From the NCBI GenBank assembly GCA_963556495.2, contig OY747704.1, positions 9,388,501 to 9,452,500 of the forward strand: a DNA stretch of 64,000 bases, written 5' to 3'. Made by a program: the position numbers and the translations under genes. Source of the stretch: Valencia hispanica. Lineage: Eukaryota > Chordata > Actinopteri > Cyprinodontiformes > Valenciidae. The notes under the pieces are model-generated. The model was not told the origin of the DNA and ran no database searches. It saw only the letters and a list, made by a program, of their open reading frames with translations. Positions 34,301 through 40,380 of this stretch are shown here, one piece after another (position 1 is the stretch's first letter; each line of letters opens with the position of its first letter).

Positions 34301-36199
34301 CCATCTGAGAACATTTTGTTTGAAGCCTTGCAAGATACTCTTGTCTTTGTCTCATGAAGTCAAAATGCGAATGATGACTGTTGAAATAGCAGTTCTAATC
34401 AAACTAGGAAATTTATTGGATCACACACCTGTTGTGAATTTTAGCATAACTTGTTAGAATAGCAAGTTGTACAAAAAGTACTGAAACATTGAAGCTTGAC
34501 TTGTGTGTTAAGTTTAGAGAAGGTCACATTGCATTTCTTTATCCTGAGATTTCACTTGAAAGCTGAACATCCCTAGCTCTACGAACTGAATGTAATGGCA
34601 AAACAAATATTGAGTTCTAAACTCTGATTATAAGTAAGGTGCTGTTATCGAAGTTCTTTAATAAAAGAGATTAGAGAGATTCCTTCAGATACTCTGAGGT
34701 TTTAATACAGACTTGGTTGATCAAACAATGAGGTACAGCGTTAACAGAGAAAATATGCGATAGTGACCTGCCTTCCAAAACAAGACACAGGATTATATAG
34801 GTTCAGTAATCATGAGCCTATCACCTATGATATTACAAACATTTCTCAGTCGGTAAGCATTTGACTCATTAGGCGTAGAAGATTTGATATGGAAGCATAA
34901 TCAATGTATGTCAGGACGTTCTTAGATGTAAAAAGAGAGTTCCCATGCCAACCCAGGCTGTAAAAGTCTGAATCAGCAGGTTTGTCCTGACCTAAATTCA
35001 TACAGTGTCACACAATCAGATTGGTCACCATATCATAAAGAAAAGACACATAGTAACTATCAGTAACTATCAGTTGTGAACTACACAGAACAGATCATTC
35101 TTAACATTACATTTCTTCCACAATAGTGCACAAATATTGTAATGACAACACATTTTAATGTGCATTTCCCAGTGTCAGTATGTTTGAAATGGACAAAACT
35201 TTTTTTTTGTTAACGGATAGTTACCTTTCTTCTAAACCCTGCTTGCTCAGTATGAGCAAATGCTGGATACAATTGGCTGGGTTTCCTTAGATACATGGTC
35301 TGAAGCTGTTACAATACAGAAAGCCATTTTTGCACTCAGTCTAGCTAAATAAAACTCATTTATTGCAGCAAATTTGACATGACTTTTTGAAACAGGTAAT
35401 TTTTATTTTTATTTGTAGCTTTGAAAGTTTTTTCCAGGCTTGTCTTGGACACAGGCAAGGGGGTTCTCAAGGAAAAGAGATTGTGAACTAGTGATCTAAA
35501 AGAATGAGTTCTTTTAGTGCCATTTTGTTTTGTGATTTCAATGCAGCTATATGAAGAAGAAAAAATCAGCTAAAACCTTTATTATATCTGTATTTTAAAA
35601 ACAAGAGTAGGTTCTATCTCAGTTTGATCAAAAGTTATTAAGTGCGTTGTGGAAGGTCCTAAGAGTCGTTGGGGGCATTGACACCACAGGTCACATACCC
35701 CTGTATTGGACAGAAAACATTTTATTCTAAGGAAGAAAAAGCTGAATGCATCGTTTCATAACTACGATCAAAGGGAATTTATGTAAATGACTTTAAATCT
35801 GTCATTGAATTGACTGTTTATTTCTTTAAATATTCTTTGTTTTACATTTATTGCAAATTGGCACAGTATAAATAAACTGTATTGAATCTAATTTGTTTGA
35901 TGGCTGTCAATTTACTAAATATTTTCTGTTTATTTTGCATTTTTGCCAGTACTTTTGTAATCAACATAAAAACCAGTAACACCTATTATCTATTAATGCT
36001 ATTTTGTGTTAAACTTGATTTCTTTGTCTTTGTTTCTCTTCCAGTAATTCAGTCCCTCATTGCACTGGTGAATGATCCTCAGCCAGAACATCCTCTGAGG
36101 GCAGACTTAGCGGAAGAATATTCAAAGGACCGTAAAAAATTCTTGAAGAATGCTGAAGAATTTACAAAGAAACACGGAGAAAAGCGACCCCTGGACTAA
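4327..36199 (+). CDS. ube2l3: UBE2L3 (UbcH7) ubiquitin-conjugating enzyme E2, whole gene in four coding exons
   Basis: Four exons (4327-4353, 20098-20193, 20275-20461, 36045-36199) give 465 coding bases, 154 residues plus stop, the same length as human UBE2L3. The protein is an E2 that accepts ubiquitin from E1 and passes it by transthiolation to HECT and RBR E3 ligases such as parkin and HOIP in cytosol and nucleus. The UBC fold is complete: [24 protein letters not shown], the active-site loop [16 protein letters not shown] with Cys86, and [19 protein letters not shown]. All splice sites are GT-AG. The start is supported by the conserved MAASRRL beginning and by a YY1 motif over the ATG. Differences from the human protein include Ser at position 17 and Leu at 137 where human has Cys. 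Introns 1 and 3 are about 15.7 and 15.6 kb, filled with transposons; intron 2 is 81 bp. It appears intact. Confidence 0.95.
4354..5545. other. Intron 1, proximal part, no repeat or gene recognised
   Basis: AT-rich intronic DNA. No open frame of note and no recognised element. Confidence 0.4.
5548..5640 (-). repeat. L2-type LINE 3' tail fragment
   Basis: AATACTTTATTGTCCCAC followed by AAGGGAAATTCTG resembles the reverse complement of the common fish L2-type 3' end. The same motif closes the L2 element at 14227 and a fragment at 53330. No coding part accompanies it. Confidence 0.45.
5641..6565. other. Intronic DNA without recognised gene
   Basis: A minus-strand open frame of 104 codons (6567-6253) includes [18 protein letters not shown] but I cannot place it. 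It may be a decayed transposase exon because repeats flank it on both sides. Confidence 0.3.
6566..6795. repeat. Terminal fragment of a Tc1-like transposon
   Basis: ATTTCAGTTGGTGTGCAATG and TGAACTTTATCACAATATGC followed by AATTTTTTTAGAAGGACC match the subterminal and terminal inverted-repeat type of a teleost Tc1-like family. ATATGCTAATTTTTT also occurs near 6591 and 6766. No transposase is attached. Confidence 0.5.
6796..7936. other. Intronic DNA, no gene; diffuse repeat-like sequence
   Basis: There is an AT-rich stretch, a T-rich open frame at 7327-7512 with no motif, and a TTAATCGCATTTAATCGCAT segment (about 7554-7575) that looks like part of a dispersed repeat. Nothing can be assigned. 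Confidence 0.3.
7937..8135 (+). repeat. Diverged copy of the MITE family found at 11503-12444
   Basis: The order of landmarks matches the interior of the TTAA-flanked MITE: GTGCCCTCTTCAGGTT, a GACGTCAG segment, GAGTATAAAAC, and CCGTAGCGAGTTGGAGT. In the larger copy these are CTGCCCTCTTAGGGTT, CTACGTCACAGG, GGTATAAAAC and CCGTGGCGAGTTTGGAGT. No terminal repeats are visible here. Confidence 0.4.
8290..8440 (-). pseudogene. hAT transposase fragment
   Basis: The minus strand reads [20 protein letters not shown], which matches the conserved hAT/ZBED region usually written QDVxTRWNSTxxMLxRL. The frame is open for about 45 codons and then stops. It is a small relic without ends that I can define. 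Confidence 0.55.
8441..9096. other. Intronic DNA, no assigned element
   Basis: A 103-codon minus-strand open frame (8770-8459) has no known motif. It may be further decayed sequence of the neighbouring hAT relic. Confidence 0.3.
9097..9271. mobile_element. Short hAT-like MITE
   Basis: It begins CAGGGGTCAGCAA and ends TTGTGGACCCCTT, imperfect terminal inverted repeats typical of vertebrate hAT MITEs. It has no coding capacity and no clean 8-bp duplication. Confidence 0.45.
9590..9775 (-). pseudogene. PIF/Harbinger transposase fragment
   Basis: Reading right to left, the frame gives [20 protein letters not shown] followed by KSMVLTCC. This resembles the C-terminal block of Harbinger transposases ([15 protein letters not shown]...CVLHN), which includes the last acidic residue of the DDE triad. 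The frame then breaks. It is a small relic in UBE2L3 intron 1. Confidence 0.6.
10114..11052. mobile_element. hAT MITE with perfect 8-bp target duplication
   Basis: The element starts TAGGGATGGGCAT and ends ATGCCCATCCCTA, and is bounded by GTTCATTT at 10106-10113 and again at 11053-11060. The 8-bp duplication is the hallmark of hAT insertion. Subterminal ATCGAT/ATTAATC repeats are seen at both ends. It is 939 bp long with no transposase frame, so it needs an autonomous partner. A family terminus also occurs near 21979-21992. Confidence 0.8.
11503..12444. mobile_element. piggyBac-like MITE with TTAA flanks
   Basis: Both ends are TTAA followed by inverted repeats: AGAGTAACTAAACCCC at the left and, read inward from the right, AGTGTAACTGAACCCC. 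TTAA duplications point to the piggyBac superfamily. The 0.94-kb interior has a GC-rich core (about 11930-12180) and a TATA-like GTATAAAAC with no conserved protein. Family assignment is by ends only. Confidence 0.6.
12445..13639. other. Intronic DNA, unassigned
   Basis: It includes an internal near-repeat of GCAGCTACTTTCAGT (12925-12956) and several CTAGCGACTT/TAGAGAC motifs (12895-13060), suggesting an undescribed or decayed repeat, but no ends or coding sequence are visible. Confidence 0.3.
13640..13774 (-). repeat. Terminal part of a hAT-like MITE
   Basis: On the minus strand it begins TAGGGGTGCACGATTTTGAC and continues with ATTGCGATTGCGATGCGATT, the well-known GTGCACGATT hAT MITE terminus of fish. 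The opposite end was not found. Confidence 0.45.
14227..17300 (-). mobile_element. L2-clade LINE, antisense in intron 1
   Basis: Read on the minus strand: an [17 protein letters not shown] start region (about 17105-17055), an APE-type endonuclease (17071-16480) with [25 protein letters not shown] and [10 protein letters not shown], then a linker and a reverse transcriptase (16133-15366) with [54 protein letters not shown] and [17 protein letters not shown] catalytic box lies near 15360. The C-terminal region (14677-14295) and a 3' end near AATACTTTATTGATCCC (14235) follow. Several frameshifts and an in-frame deletion after the endonuclease make it inactive. A 385-bp MITE sits inside it (14776-15160). 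Being antisense, it could supply splice or polyadenylation signals only on the opposite strand to UBE2L3. Confidence 0.8.
14776..15160. mobile_element. Nested MITE inside the L2 LINE, 11-bp direct repeats
   Basis: ATACTATTCAA occurs at 14765-14775 and at 15161-15171, exactly bracketing 385 bp of unrelated DNA that splits the LINE coding sequence. The inserted ends are imperfect inverted repeats (GCATTGGCAAAAATCTGG versus GCATGTAAGAAAATATCG read inward) and are rich in ATCGATA/GCGATAC motifs. There is no coding content. An 11-bp duplication is longer than the usual 8 bp of hAT, so the superfamily is unclear. Confidence 0.6.
17301..17789. other. Intronic DNA, unassigned
   Basis: No recognisable motif. 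The first part may be the 5' leader of the antisense L2 LINE. Confidence 0.3.
17790..18060 (+). pseudogene. Rex1/CR1-L2-type reverse transcriptase C-terminal fragment
   Basis: A frame with breaks reads [14 protein letters not shown], then a frame-shifted block equivalent to RLDYCNSLL, then [10 protein letters not shown]. This resembles the C-terminal thumb region of fish CR1-superfamily LINEs (IRxILSxxDAEKL...LDYCNSLL...QNAAARIL). No ends or catalytic box are present. Confidence 0.5.
18463..18486. repeat. GT/GC microsatellite
   Basis: A short GTGCGTGCGTGTGTGTGTGT tract; no other feature. Confidence 0.6.
18543..18892 (-). mobile_element. Truncated Harbinger-like MITE, second copy of the family at 56728-57311
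   Basis: It starts CCCCCAATTTCCACTGCATG next to TAA and continues as the reverse complement of the right-hand 350 bp of the element at 56728-57311, including the CATAGCTATATTAATCTA and GTTGTCCAAAATATCTTGAC blocks. The other terminal repeat and about 230 bp are missing. The frame on the minus strand is not a gene. Confidence 0.6.
18893..20035 (+). repeat. LINE/SINE 3' tail, split by a MITE
   Basis: The stretch ends AAAAGTGCTTTAATAAATAAAGATTGATTT (19998-20030), resembling the inverse of the tail at 30488-30560 (AAATCAAATCAAACTTTATT). The preceding GC-rich block (19040-19260) and the block at 19830-19920 look like its 3' UTR. It is interrupted by the MITE at 19325-19826. No coding domain was recognised. 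Confidence 0.4.
19325..19826. mobile_element. piggyBac-like MITE, second family, TTAA flanks
   Basis: TTAAAGGGGCTGTATGCAA at the left and, read inward from the right, TTAAAGGGGCTATATGCAA. The inverted repeats are nearly identical and the TTAA flank fits piggyBac-type insertion. It is 502 bp and non-coding; open frames inside are incidental. Confidence 0.6.
20098..20193 (+). CDS. ube2l3: UBE2L3 coding exon 2
   Basis: An acceptor TTTATTAG at 20090-20097 and a donor GTAAGAAG at 20194 bound 32 codons from [13 protein letters not shown] to WQGLIVP. Helix 1 of the E2 fold and the first strand are encoded here. Position 17 is Ser where human UBE2L3 has Cys. Confidence 0.95.
20194..20274 (+). other. 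ube2l3: UBE2L3 intron 2
   Basis: It is 81 bp, GT-AG, with a pyrimidine-rich end (TTGTCTTTCAG). It has stayed free of insertions although both neighbouring introns have grown to over 15 kb. Confidence 0.9.
20275..20461 (+). CDS. ube2l3: UBE2L3 coding exon 3, active site
   Basis: It encodes [20 protein letters not shown] through ATKTDQ and the first base of the next Val codon. It holds the [15 protein letters not shown] loop with the catalytic cysteine (Cys86 by human numbering), and the F and PP residues that contact E3s ([10 protein letters not shown]). The donor is GTGGGTGG at 20462. Confidence 0.95.
20462..20679. other. Intron 3, first part
   Basis: AT-rich DNA without recognised element. 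Confidence 0.4.
20680..20915 (-). repeat. tRNA-derived SINE-like element
   Basis: Read on the minus strand it runs CACAGTGGTAGCAATGTTGC (A-box-like), GAGTTCAAATCCAGG (B-box-like), then GGAGTTTGCATGTTCTCCCC and CCTGTGATGGACTGGC. This is the classic order of a widespread fish tRNA-headed repeat. The 3' half of a second copy occurs at 40222-40380. Confidence 0.6.
20990..21515 (+). pseudogene. Rex1/CR1-type LINE RT fragment with 3' tail
   Basis: The plus strand shows a reverse transcriptase palm segment with [30 protein letters not shown] (catalytic YADD box mutated to YAYD) and [16 protein letters not shown], spanning about 21040-21290. A tail at 21430-21515 with TGCCTTGAGATGACATCTGT and ACTATATAAATAAACTGAAT is the usual 3' end of such fish LINEs. 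A short duplicated block (GGCTAGAAACTA) occurs twice (20963 and 21318). It is dead. Confidence 0.6.
21516..21978. other. Intronic DNA, unassigned
   Basis: No gene or recognised repeat body; the right edge may belong to a hAT MITE whose terminus lies at 21979-21992. Confidence 0.3.
21979..22170. repeat. Cluster of three transposon termini
   Basis: CGCCCATCCCTA (21981-21992) is a hAT terminus of the same type as the element at 10114. GAGAGGTCTGTAATTTTAAT (21995-22014) with CATAGGTACACTTCAACTGT is the subterminal block of the Tc1-like family at 31395-32372. TAGGGCCTGACTGATATAGA (from about 22078) is a further hAT-like terminus. No coding regions accompany them. Confidence 0.4.
22171..23205. other. 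Intronic DNA, unassigned
   Basis: AT-rich with no open frame of interest. It may be the interior of the hAT-like element that begins near 22078. Confidence 0.3.
23206..23435. repeat. Dispersed repeat shared with 32866-32970
   Basis: TTTTCGGACTATTGAGCC and GCCGCACTTTAATATAAGCC followed by ATGTTGTAACATGAGATA closely resemble CACACTTGAATAAAAGCC and ATGTTGTAACATGAGATA near 32881-32930. The ATGTTGTAACAT core is a perfect palindrome. This looks like a fish MITE family; its class is unknown to me. Confidence 0.45.
23440..23666 (+). pseudogene. LINE ORF1p C-terminal domain fragment
   Basis: The plus frame reads [20 protein letters not shown] and then [16 protein letters not shown]. This matches the C-terminal domain of L1/Tx1 ORF1 RNA-binding proteins (DYPxEIxxRRRxLxP...LxVDKLYINGxxY). 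The start is missing because of 5' truncation. In intact elements the protein coats the LINE RNA. Confidence 0.6.
24075..24554 (+). pseudogene. LINE ORF2, APE endonuclease domain
   Basis: It begins [20 protein letters not shown], with the catalytic Asn in WNVHG. It continues with [11 protein letters not shown] (catalytic Glu), [19 protein letters not shown] and LLLGGDLNF. The endonuclease nicks target DNA to prime reverse transcription. The frame ends at a stop in the middle of the domain; the rest ([10 protein letters not shown]) is found in the next open frame at 24684. Confidence 0.75.
24684..27345 (+). pseudogene. LINE ORF2, reverse transcriptase part
   Basis: Three frames make up the rest of ORF2. 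24684-25454 holds the end of the endonuclease and a coiled, lysine-rich linker. 25444-26094 holds RT motifs [41 protein letters not shown] and [14 protein letters not shown]. The catalytic YADD box follows at 26135-26146 in a shifted frame. 26805-27345 holds a cysteine-rich C-terminal segment (CLQCTSN...HALWFCP) and ends near [15 protein letters not shown] one-base shift near 25420 splits the protein, and stops occur after 26094. Reverse transcription is the normal function. Confidence 0.75.
27346..30085 (+). repeat. G-rich 3' untranslated region of the LINE
   Basis: After the ORF2 stop the sequence becomes extremely G-rich on the sense strand from about 27350 to 29600, with runs of five to eight G. 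It then turns T-rich (29750-30030) and ends with GGAAATAAAAACCCC and AATAAAGATT. The many long open frames here on both strands come from base composition. Long G-rich tails are known for L1-type elements. G-quadruplex formation is plausible but only inferred. Confidence 0.65.
30086..30487. other. Intronic DNA with a CT/CA simple repeat
   Basis: A CTCTCTCTCTCACACACAC tract lies near 30418-30440. Otherwise nothing recognised. Confidence 0.4.
30488..30905 (-). repeat. LINE/SINE-type repeat, 3' tail AAATC
   Basis: On the plus strand it begins with tandem AAATC units and CAAACTTTATTTATAAAGCA, then CACAAAGTGCTTTACAGG. This is the reverse complement of a common teleost LINE-derived 3' end. The body up to about 30905 is C-rich and its open frames on both strands are not conserved proteins as far as I can tell. 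Confidence 0.5.
30906..31394. other. Intronic DNA, unassigned
   Basis: No recognised motif; an A-rich run at 31378-31387 borders the next element. Confidence 0.35.
31395..32372 (+). mobile_element. Tc1-like transposon, degraded
   Basis: The plus strand carries pieces of a Tc1 transposase. Near 31471 the frame starts [12 protein letters not shown]. The second helix-turn-helix region reads [19 protein letters not shown] (about 31532-31590). The catalytic core reads [21 protein letters not shown] (31837-31897), where the D of WSDET is the first acidic residue of the DDE triad. The rest of the transposase is deleted. The 3' part (32090-32372) holds subterminal repeats and the TIR end CCCCACTAG-like sequence. 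It has stops and frameshifts. A perfect hairpin sits in the 3' part. Confidence 0.75.
32251..32326. repeat. Perfect 36-bp inverted repeat with 4-bp loop
   Basis: The arms at 32251-32286 and 32291-32326 are exact reverse complements, separated by GGTA. They begin ATTTAAAAGGATGAGAGG and end with the same in reverse. The sequence belongs to the subterminal block of the Tc1-like element, here placed head to head. Confidence 0.9.
32373..32865. other. Intronic DNA, unassigned
   Basis: A minus-strand frame near 32700-32503 contains [14 protein letters not shown], similar to the C-terminal FLGS/YLG block of some fish LINE polymerases. It is too short to assign with confidence. Confidence 0.3.
32866..32970. 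repeat. Dispersed repeat, second copy of the 23206 family
   Basis: It shares GTACATGTATAGGCCACACT-like and ATGTTGTAACATGAGATA blocks with 23260-23320. Only the central part is kept. Confidence 0.4.
33288..33400. repeat. hAT-type terminus
   Basis: TAGGGATGGGTGATATGG at the left edge resembles the fish hAT MITE terminus TAGGGATGGGC. The second end was not identified. Confidence 0.3.
33410..34590 (-). mobile_element. Second Tc1-like transposon, antisense, degraded
   Basis: The plus-strand left edge ACACTACTCACAAAAAGTTT is a known type of Tc1-like terminal repeat, followed by GGGATATTTGGTGAAATTT. The minus-strand frame at about 33867-33676 contains [15 protein letters not shown] and [11 protein letters not shown] stretches that correspond to the second catalytic Asp region and the NPMENLWAQ block of Tc1 transposases, both damaged. 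The right edge near 34540-34580 (GAACATCCCTAGCT) is a weak partner of the left repeat. It is non-functional. Confidence 0.6.
34643..35122 (-). repeat. Probable solo LTR
   Basis: Read on the minus strand it starts TGTGGAAGAAATG and ends TTCGATAACA, the TG...CA bounds of an LTR. It contains CTATATAATCC (TATA-like, about 34790-34800) and TTTTATTAAAGAAC near the end (polyadenylation-like). No internal retroviral genes flank it. Flanking target duplications are not clear (GGTGC on one side, ATAGT on the other). The LTR does not resemble that of the provirus at 50530-55519. Confidence 0.45.
35123..36044. other. Distal intron 3
   Basis: A GGCACAGTATAAATAAACTG segment (35860-35880) is a LINE 3' tail remnant. 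A polypyrimidine tract and TTTCTCTTCCAG lead into exon 4. Nothing else recognised. Confidence 0.4.
36045..36199 (+). CDS. ube2l3: UBE2L3 coding exon 4
   Basis: After CTCTTCCAG the exon completes the Val codon and encodes [20 protein letters not shown] to EKRPLD, then TAA (36197-36199). These are the C-terminal helices of the E2. Position 137 is Leu ([10 protein letters not shown]) where human has Cys. The C terminus RPLD differs from human RPVD by one residue. Confidence 0.95.
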
Positions 36200-37200
36200 G
36201 TGACAAGCACATAGCACGTTCTTTTTCACTTCTGTTCTGTGCCCTGCAGGTTATCTATCCTACCTGTTTTACAATAACTCTAACCACCTCACTTGTTCAA
36301 TTTCTTTTACGCTTATTTGCTGCACCACTCTGCAGGCCTGGAGTTGCCAATATGCAGAAGGCGTGTGGCAGCATAATACATCCCAGCCCATCCAGGATTG
36401 TCTGTTGATCAGACAGACTTCTATCCTCTTTTTCTGTGGAAGATGATGTGGTCTTCTCTAACCTTTTACTTGTAGTCTAAATGTAAAAGTAATTGTTAGA
36501 GGAACATGTTGCTCACAATAAGTTGGATGGAAAATTCTGAGACGTGTACTCCTTCCTGTTAAAAACCCTTGTTTGTAGATCTATAATTATAGATCGCTTG
36601 TATAAATTTTTTGATGAACTGAACTTTTTCATTTTGTCCCAGGAAATCAGTCATTTTTTAAATGAAATAAATGTGACAAGAAGAAAAGATTGAGCTAGAA
36701 CATTCAAAGTGTTTTTACTGAAACGACCATGCTACTTTGCTCTACTACAGTTTTTTGGATTGCACTGTAATTTTTAGCTCTGTTGGTGTACACTAAATGG
36801 ACAGCCATCTGTTCTCAATGCACCATCTCTACACCTGTTCATTACAAGGCAAGTCCAAGGTATTGCTCTTTTTACTCGGTGATAAACGGACACTGTTTTT
36901 TTTCCTTAAGGAAAAAAAAATCAATTCCTGTGGTTGGTGGATTAGATGGATTCACTGATATCAAATATCAAATATTAATAGTGCTGTTATGGCCAATAAT
37001 CTATATCTTATATTTCTCTTTACTTTCGACACTGTATAAAAGCAACCATTTATTGCTTATCTGCTTCAGTTAAACTCCTCATTATCCTGTGCTGCACAAT
37101 CACTGTCGCTTGACTGACCACATGGCCAACCCCCTCCACCACCTGAAACATACACAAACAGCAACAAGATGGAAATAAACATTGGTTGTTATATTGGTCC
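36200..37200 (+). other. ube2l3: UBE2L3 3' UTR
   Basis: Candidate polyadenylation signals AATAAA are at 36666-36671 and 37174-37179. The exact transcript end cannot be told from sequence alone. Confidence 0.55.
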
Positions 37201-38285
37201 AGTTTTAGTTTTCTGATGTTGATGACAATATATCATGTTAGTGATATTTAGTCTGAAAGAATGTACTTGAGTTATTTTAAATCCTTCATGCTTGTGTTTG
37301 CTCCTAATGATTTGCACTTTTGTTAGAAATGAACACTGAAGGGTTTAAGTCATTTGTCTTAATACCTGGGGCTCTGTTTTTTATAAACAATGCACAGACT
37401 GTGGTTTTACATATCCTAAACGTGTTTTTTATTTGAGATGGGACAAGACAAGTAGTTGTAGAAAATTTTTTTGTTTCAAATTCGGCCATTCTCATAAAAT
37501 ACAGATGCTGGCAGCAACCCAAAAAAAGTAAAAAGCAAAATCTTCTACAAATCTAGTTATTTGCCAAGTTTGAAATGCCAGGCAATAAGTTTGAAACACA
37601 TTTAGTAGGATCTGTGATGTATAAAAAGTCTAATTCCCCCAAAAAACTGATTATGTTCATTTCAGGGTTAGATCCTTAAGCAGAATTACTCTTAAGGCCC
37701 CTCTTACTGTGAGTAGCATCATCACCACTAATGGCTTTTTGAAAGATTTGTTGGAATTTGGGAGAGGGGGCCAAGTTTAATTTGCTGAGTTTAAAAGCAA
37801 CTTTTGAGAACTGGTTATTTGCTGAGATGTATCTGCGATCAAACAGTGCTGAAACACAAAGAAAGATCAAACTTGTTGCATTAGACTGATCGTCGTGTTA
37901 CGATAGTTAAGATTATTCTTCCCTTAAATTTAAATTCTTGGTTATTTAAAATCTTAATTTGTGTTGAAAGCATCAGATTAACATTACCAATATTCACCTC
38001 CATAAAAAATGTAAAAAATCTAAATCTATTAAAGCCTTTATGGGAGGCCCCTGATGGTTTAGGGTCTCTAAGCAGCAGTTTAGTTCCTTGGACCTGGTGG
38101 TTCTTCAAAATCTCTGGGTTTTTAGAAAGTATTCCTGTTATGTGCAATGTGTAACTGGTTGAATATTAACAGCATAATAACCTTCCTCCTGAGCAGGGCT
38201 GTGCAGAGACTATTGCAGGGGCAGATGCTCATAGTTGAAAAGGGGCACAGAGACCAAGGTTAAATAAACAACTTGCAACATAACA
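37201..38285. other. Intergenic DNA, no gene seen
   Basis: Short AT-rich frames only. No host gene downstream of UBE2L3 was recognised on either strand. Confidence 0.4.
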
Positions 38286-38289
38286 TGTA

Positions 38290-39769
38290 AGACCCTTTCC
38301 AAAAATTTTGAATATCATGGAAATGTTTATTTCCATAATTCCATTCAAAACTTTAAACTTCCATAGATTATAGATTAAGCGCCCACAATTTAAACGATTT
38401 CAAGTATTTAGTTGTTTAGTTGTACATAATTTGGGCTTCCAGCTCATAAAACCCACGAAATCAGGAATTCAAAAAATTAGAATACTGTGAAGAAATCATT
38501 TACTACTTAGTTTTTGCAGAAAAAAAGAAAGAAATTGGGATCACATCAGATCAATCAAAATATGGTACTTTCAAAACGATGTCAATCTTCAGTATTTGGT
38601 AGGGAATCCCTTTGCCTTAATCACTGCCTCGTGGCATTGAGGCATTCAGCCTGTGGCATCGCCTGGGAGTTATGGAAGCCCAGGTTTCCTTGATGCTTGC
38701 TGTCAGCTCTTCTTCGTTTTTGGGTCTGGTGCCCCTCATTTTCCTCTTGATAATACCCCATAGATTCTCAAGGGGGTTCAGGTCAGGCGAGTTGGCTGGC
38801 CTTGGCATCAAATCAGGTTTTGGTGTTTCTGGCGGTATGGGCAGTGGCCCGGTCCTGCTGGAAGATGAAATCTGCATCTCCATACAGATCCTCAGCAGAC
38901 AGAATCATGAAGTCCTCTAAAACATTCTGTTAGATTGATGCTGTGACCTTGGATTTAAGAAGGCAGAGTTTACCAACACCTGCACCAGACATTGTACCCC
39001 AAATCATGACTGACTGTGGATATTTCACACTGGACCTCAAGCGGTTTGGGTTCTGGTTCCTCACCTGTCTTCCTCCAAACCCTTGGACCTTGATTACCGA
39101 ATGAAAGGCACACTTTACTTTCATCGAAAAAAAGGACCTTGGACCACTGGCCAACAGTCCAGTCCTTTTCCTTGGCCCTATGTTGGCTCAGAAGTGGTTT
39201 GACCCGAGGAACCCGACAGTTGTAGCCCATCCACTCTTTCTGGATCTCTGCCAGATTCATGAATCTTCTCTGTTTGATAATCTGCTGAAGCCCAGGGTCA
39301 GCTCTTCTGCTGGTGCATCTTTTCCTGCCTCCTCCTGCTTCTTTTGCCCTTCCACCAGATTTAATATGCTTGGACACAGCACTCTGTGAACAGCCAGCCT
39401 CCTTAGCTATGAACATTTGTGGCTTACGTATGGAGGGTATCAATGATGGTCTTCTGGCCAGTTGTCAAGCCTGCAGTATTTCCCATATTGAACCTAACTG
39501 TGACAACTGAAACCATTGTTTTGATGTGATCCTAATGTCTTTTTTTTTTCCTGCAAAAACTCAGAAGTGATTTCTTCACAGTATTCTGATTTTTTAAATC
39601 CTGTTTTGATGGGTTTTATGAGCTGGAAGGCCAAATTATGTACGACTAAATACTTGAAATCGTTTAAATTGTGGGCCCTGAATCAATAATTTATGGAAGT
39701 TTAACATTTTGAATGGAATTATGGAAATAAATAAACTTCCATGATATTCTAATTTTTTGGAAAGGGTCT
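38290..39769 (-). mobile_element. Tc1-like transposon with long inverted repeats
   Basis: The two ends (38290-38515 and 39545-39769) are inverted copies over about 200 bp: AGACCCTTTCCAAAAA at the left and TTTTTGGAAAGGGTCT at the right, next to TA-rich flanks. The minus strand encodes a Tc1 transposase. 39443-38970 contains the paired-like DNA-binding region (AKEAGCSQSAVSKHIK) and the FFDESKVCLSFGN block with the first catalytic Asp. The middle region near 38900-38860 contains a QQDRATAH-type block in a shifted frame. 38883-38617 contains ANSPDLNPLENLWGIIKRKM with the last catalytic Glu. A frameshift splits the gene, so it is inactive, but the structure is unusually complete. Confidence 0.85.
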
Positions 39770-40221
39770 ATATACCATCCTGAATGACAACAACCGATAT
39801 TAATCAAGAATATAATAGGGAATCGCAACATATATCAAAGCCATTAGATTGGGGGACTATGGAAAGCAAAAGAAGCCTATTATCTGATGGGAAACAAAGC
39901 TGCTGTTGAGACACTGCTGTTGAGCTGAGATTTTAGACATTGAAAAGACCGTAGAAGAGCTGGTAGCTGATTAAACAATGTTATGAAGTATGAACATTAT
40001 GAAATTATTTTACTTGCTGCTGTGTCTCCTAATATCTGACTTGTTAACCTCCACAGCAACTAAGCTGCAGACAGCCTTAAAGATCAAAACAGCTCAGATG
40101 GGTTAACACTAGTTTTTTATAGTAGTGATAGCACCTCTGAGAGATTTAGATTTTTAAAGTGAAGAGCTAAAATTTATTATTTTCTTCAGAACACAGCCAT
40201 GAGGTAAAGATATTGACCTTA
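39770..40221. other. Intergenic DNA, unassigned
   Basis: No recognised feature. Confidence 0.35.
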
Positions 40222-40380
40222 GGTGTAAGTGTGTGTGTGTGCGTGCATGGTTGTTTGTCCTGTGTGTTTCCATGTCACCCTGAGATGGACTGCCGATCTA
40301 TCCAGGGTGTACCCCCCCCTCGCTTGACGACCTCTGGAGATAGACACCAGTGACCCTGCAAAGGAGTTGATGGATGGATC
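40222..40380 (+). repeat. 3' half of a tRNA-derived SINE-like repeat
   Basis: CACCCTGAGATGGACTGCCG, ATCCAGGGTGTACCC and GATAGACACCAGTGACCCTG followed by GATGGATGGAT form the usual 3' half and ATGG tail of the fish repeat whose 5' half is seen at 20680-20915. Confidence 0.5.

Noticed and set aside
37201..38285. Second host gene downstream of UBE2L3
   Set aside because: No exon-like frame with splice sites and no recognised protein segment was seen on either strand.
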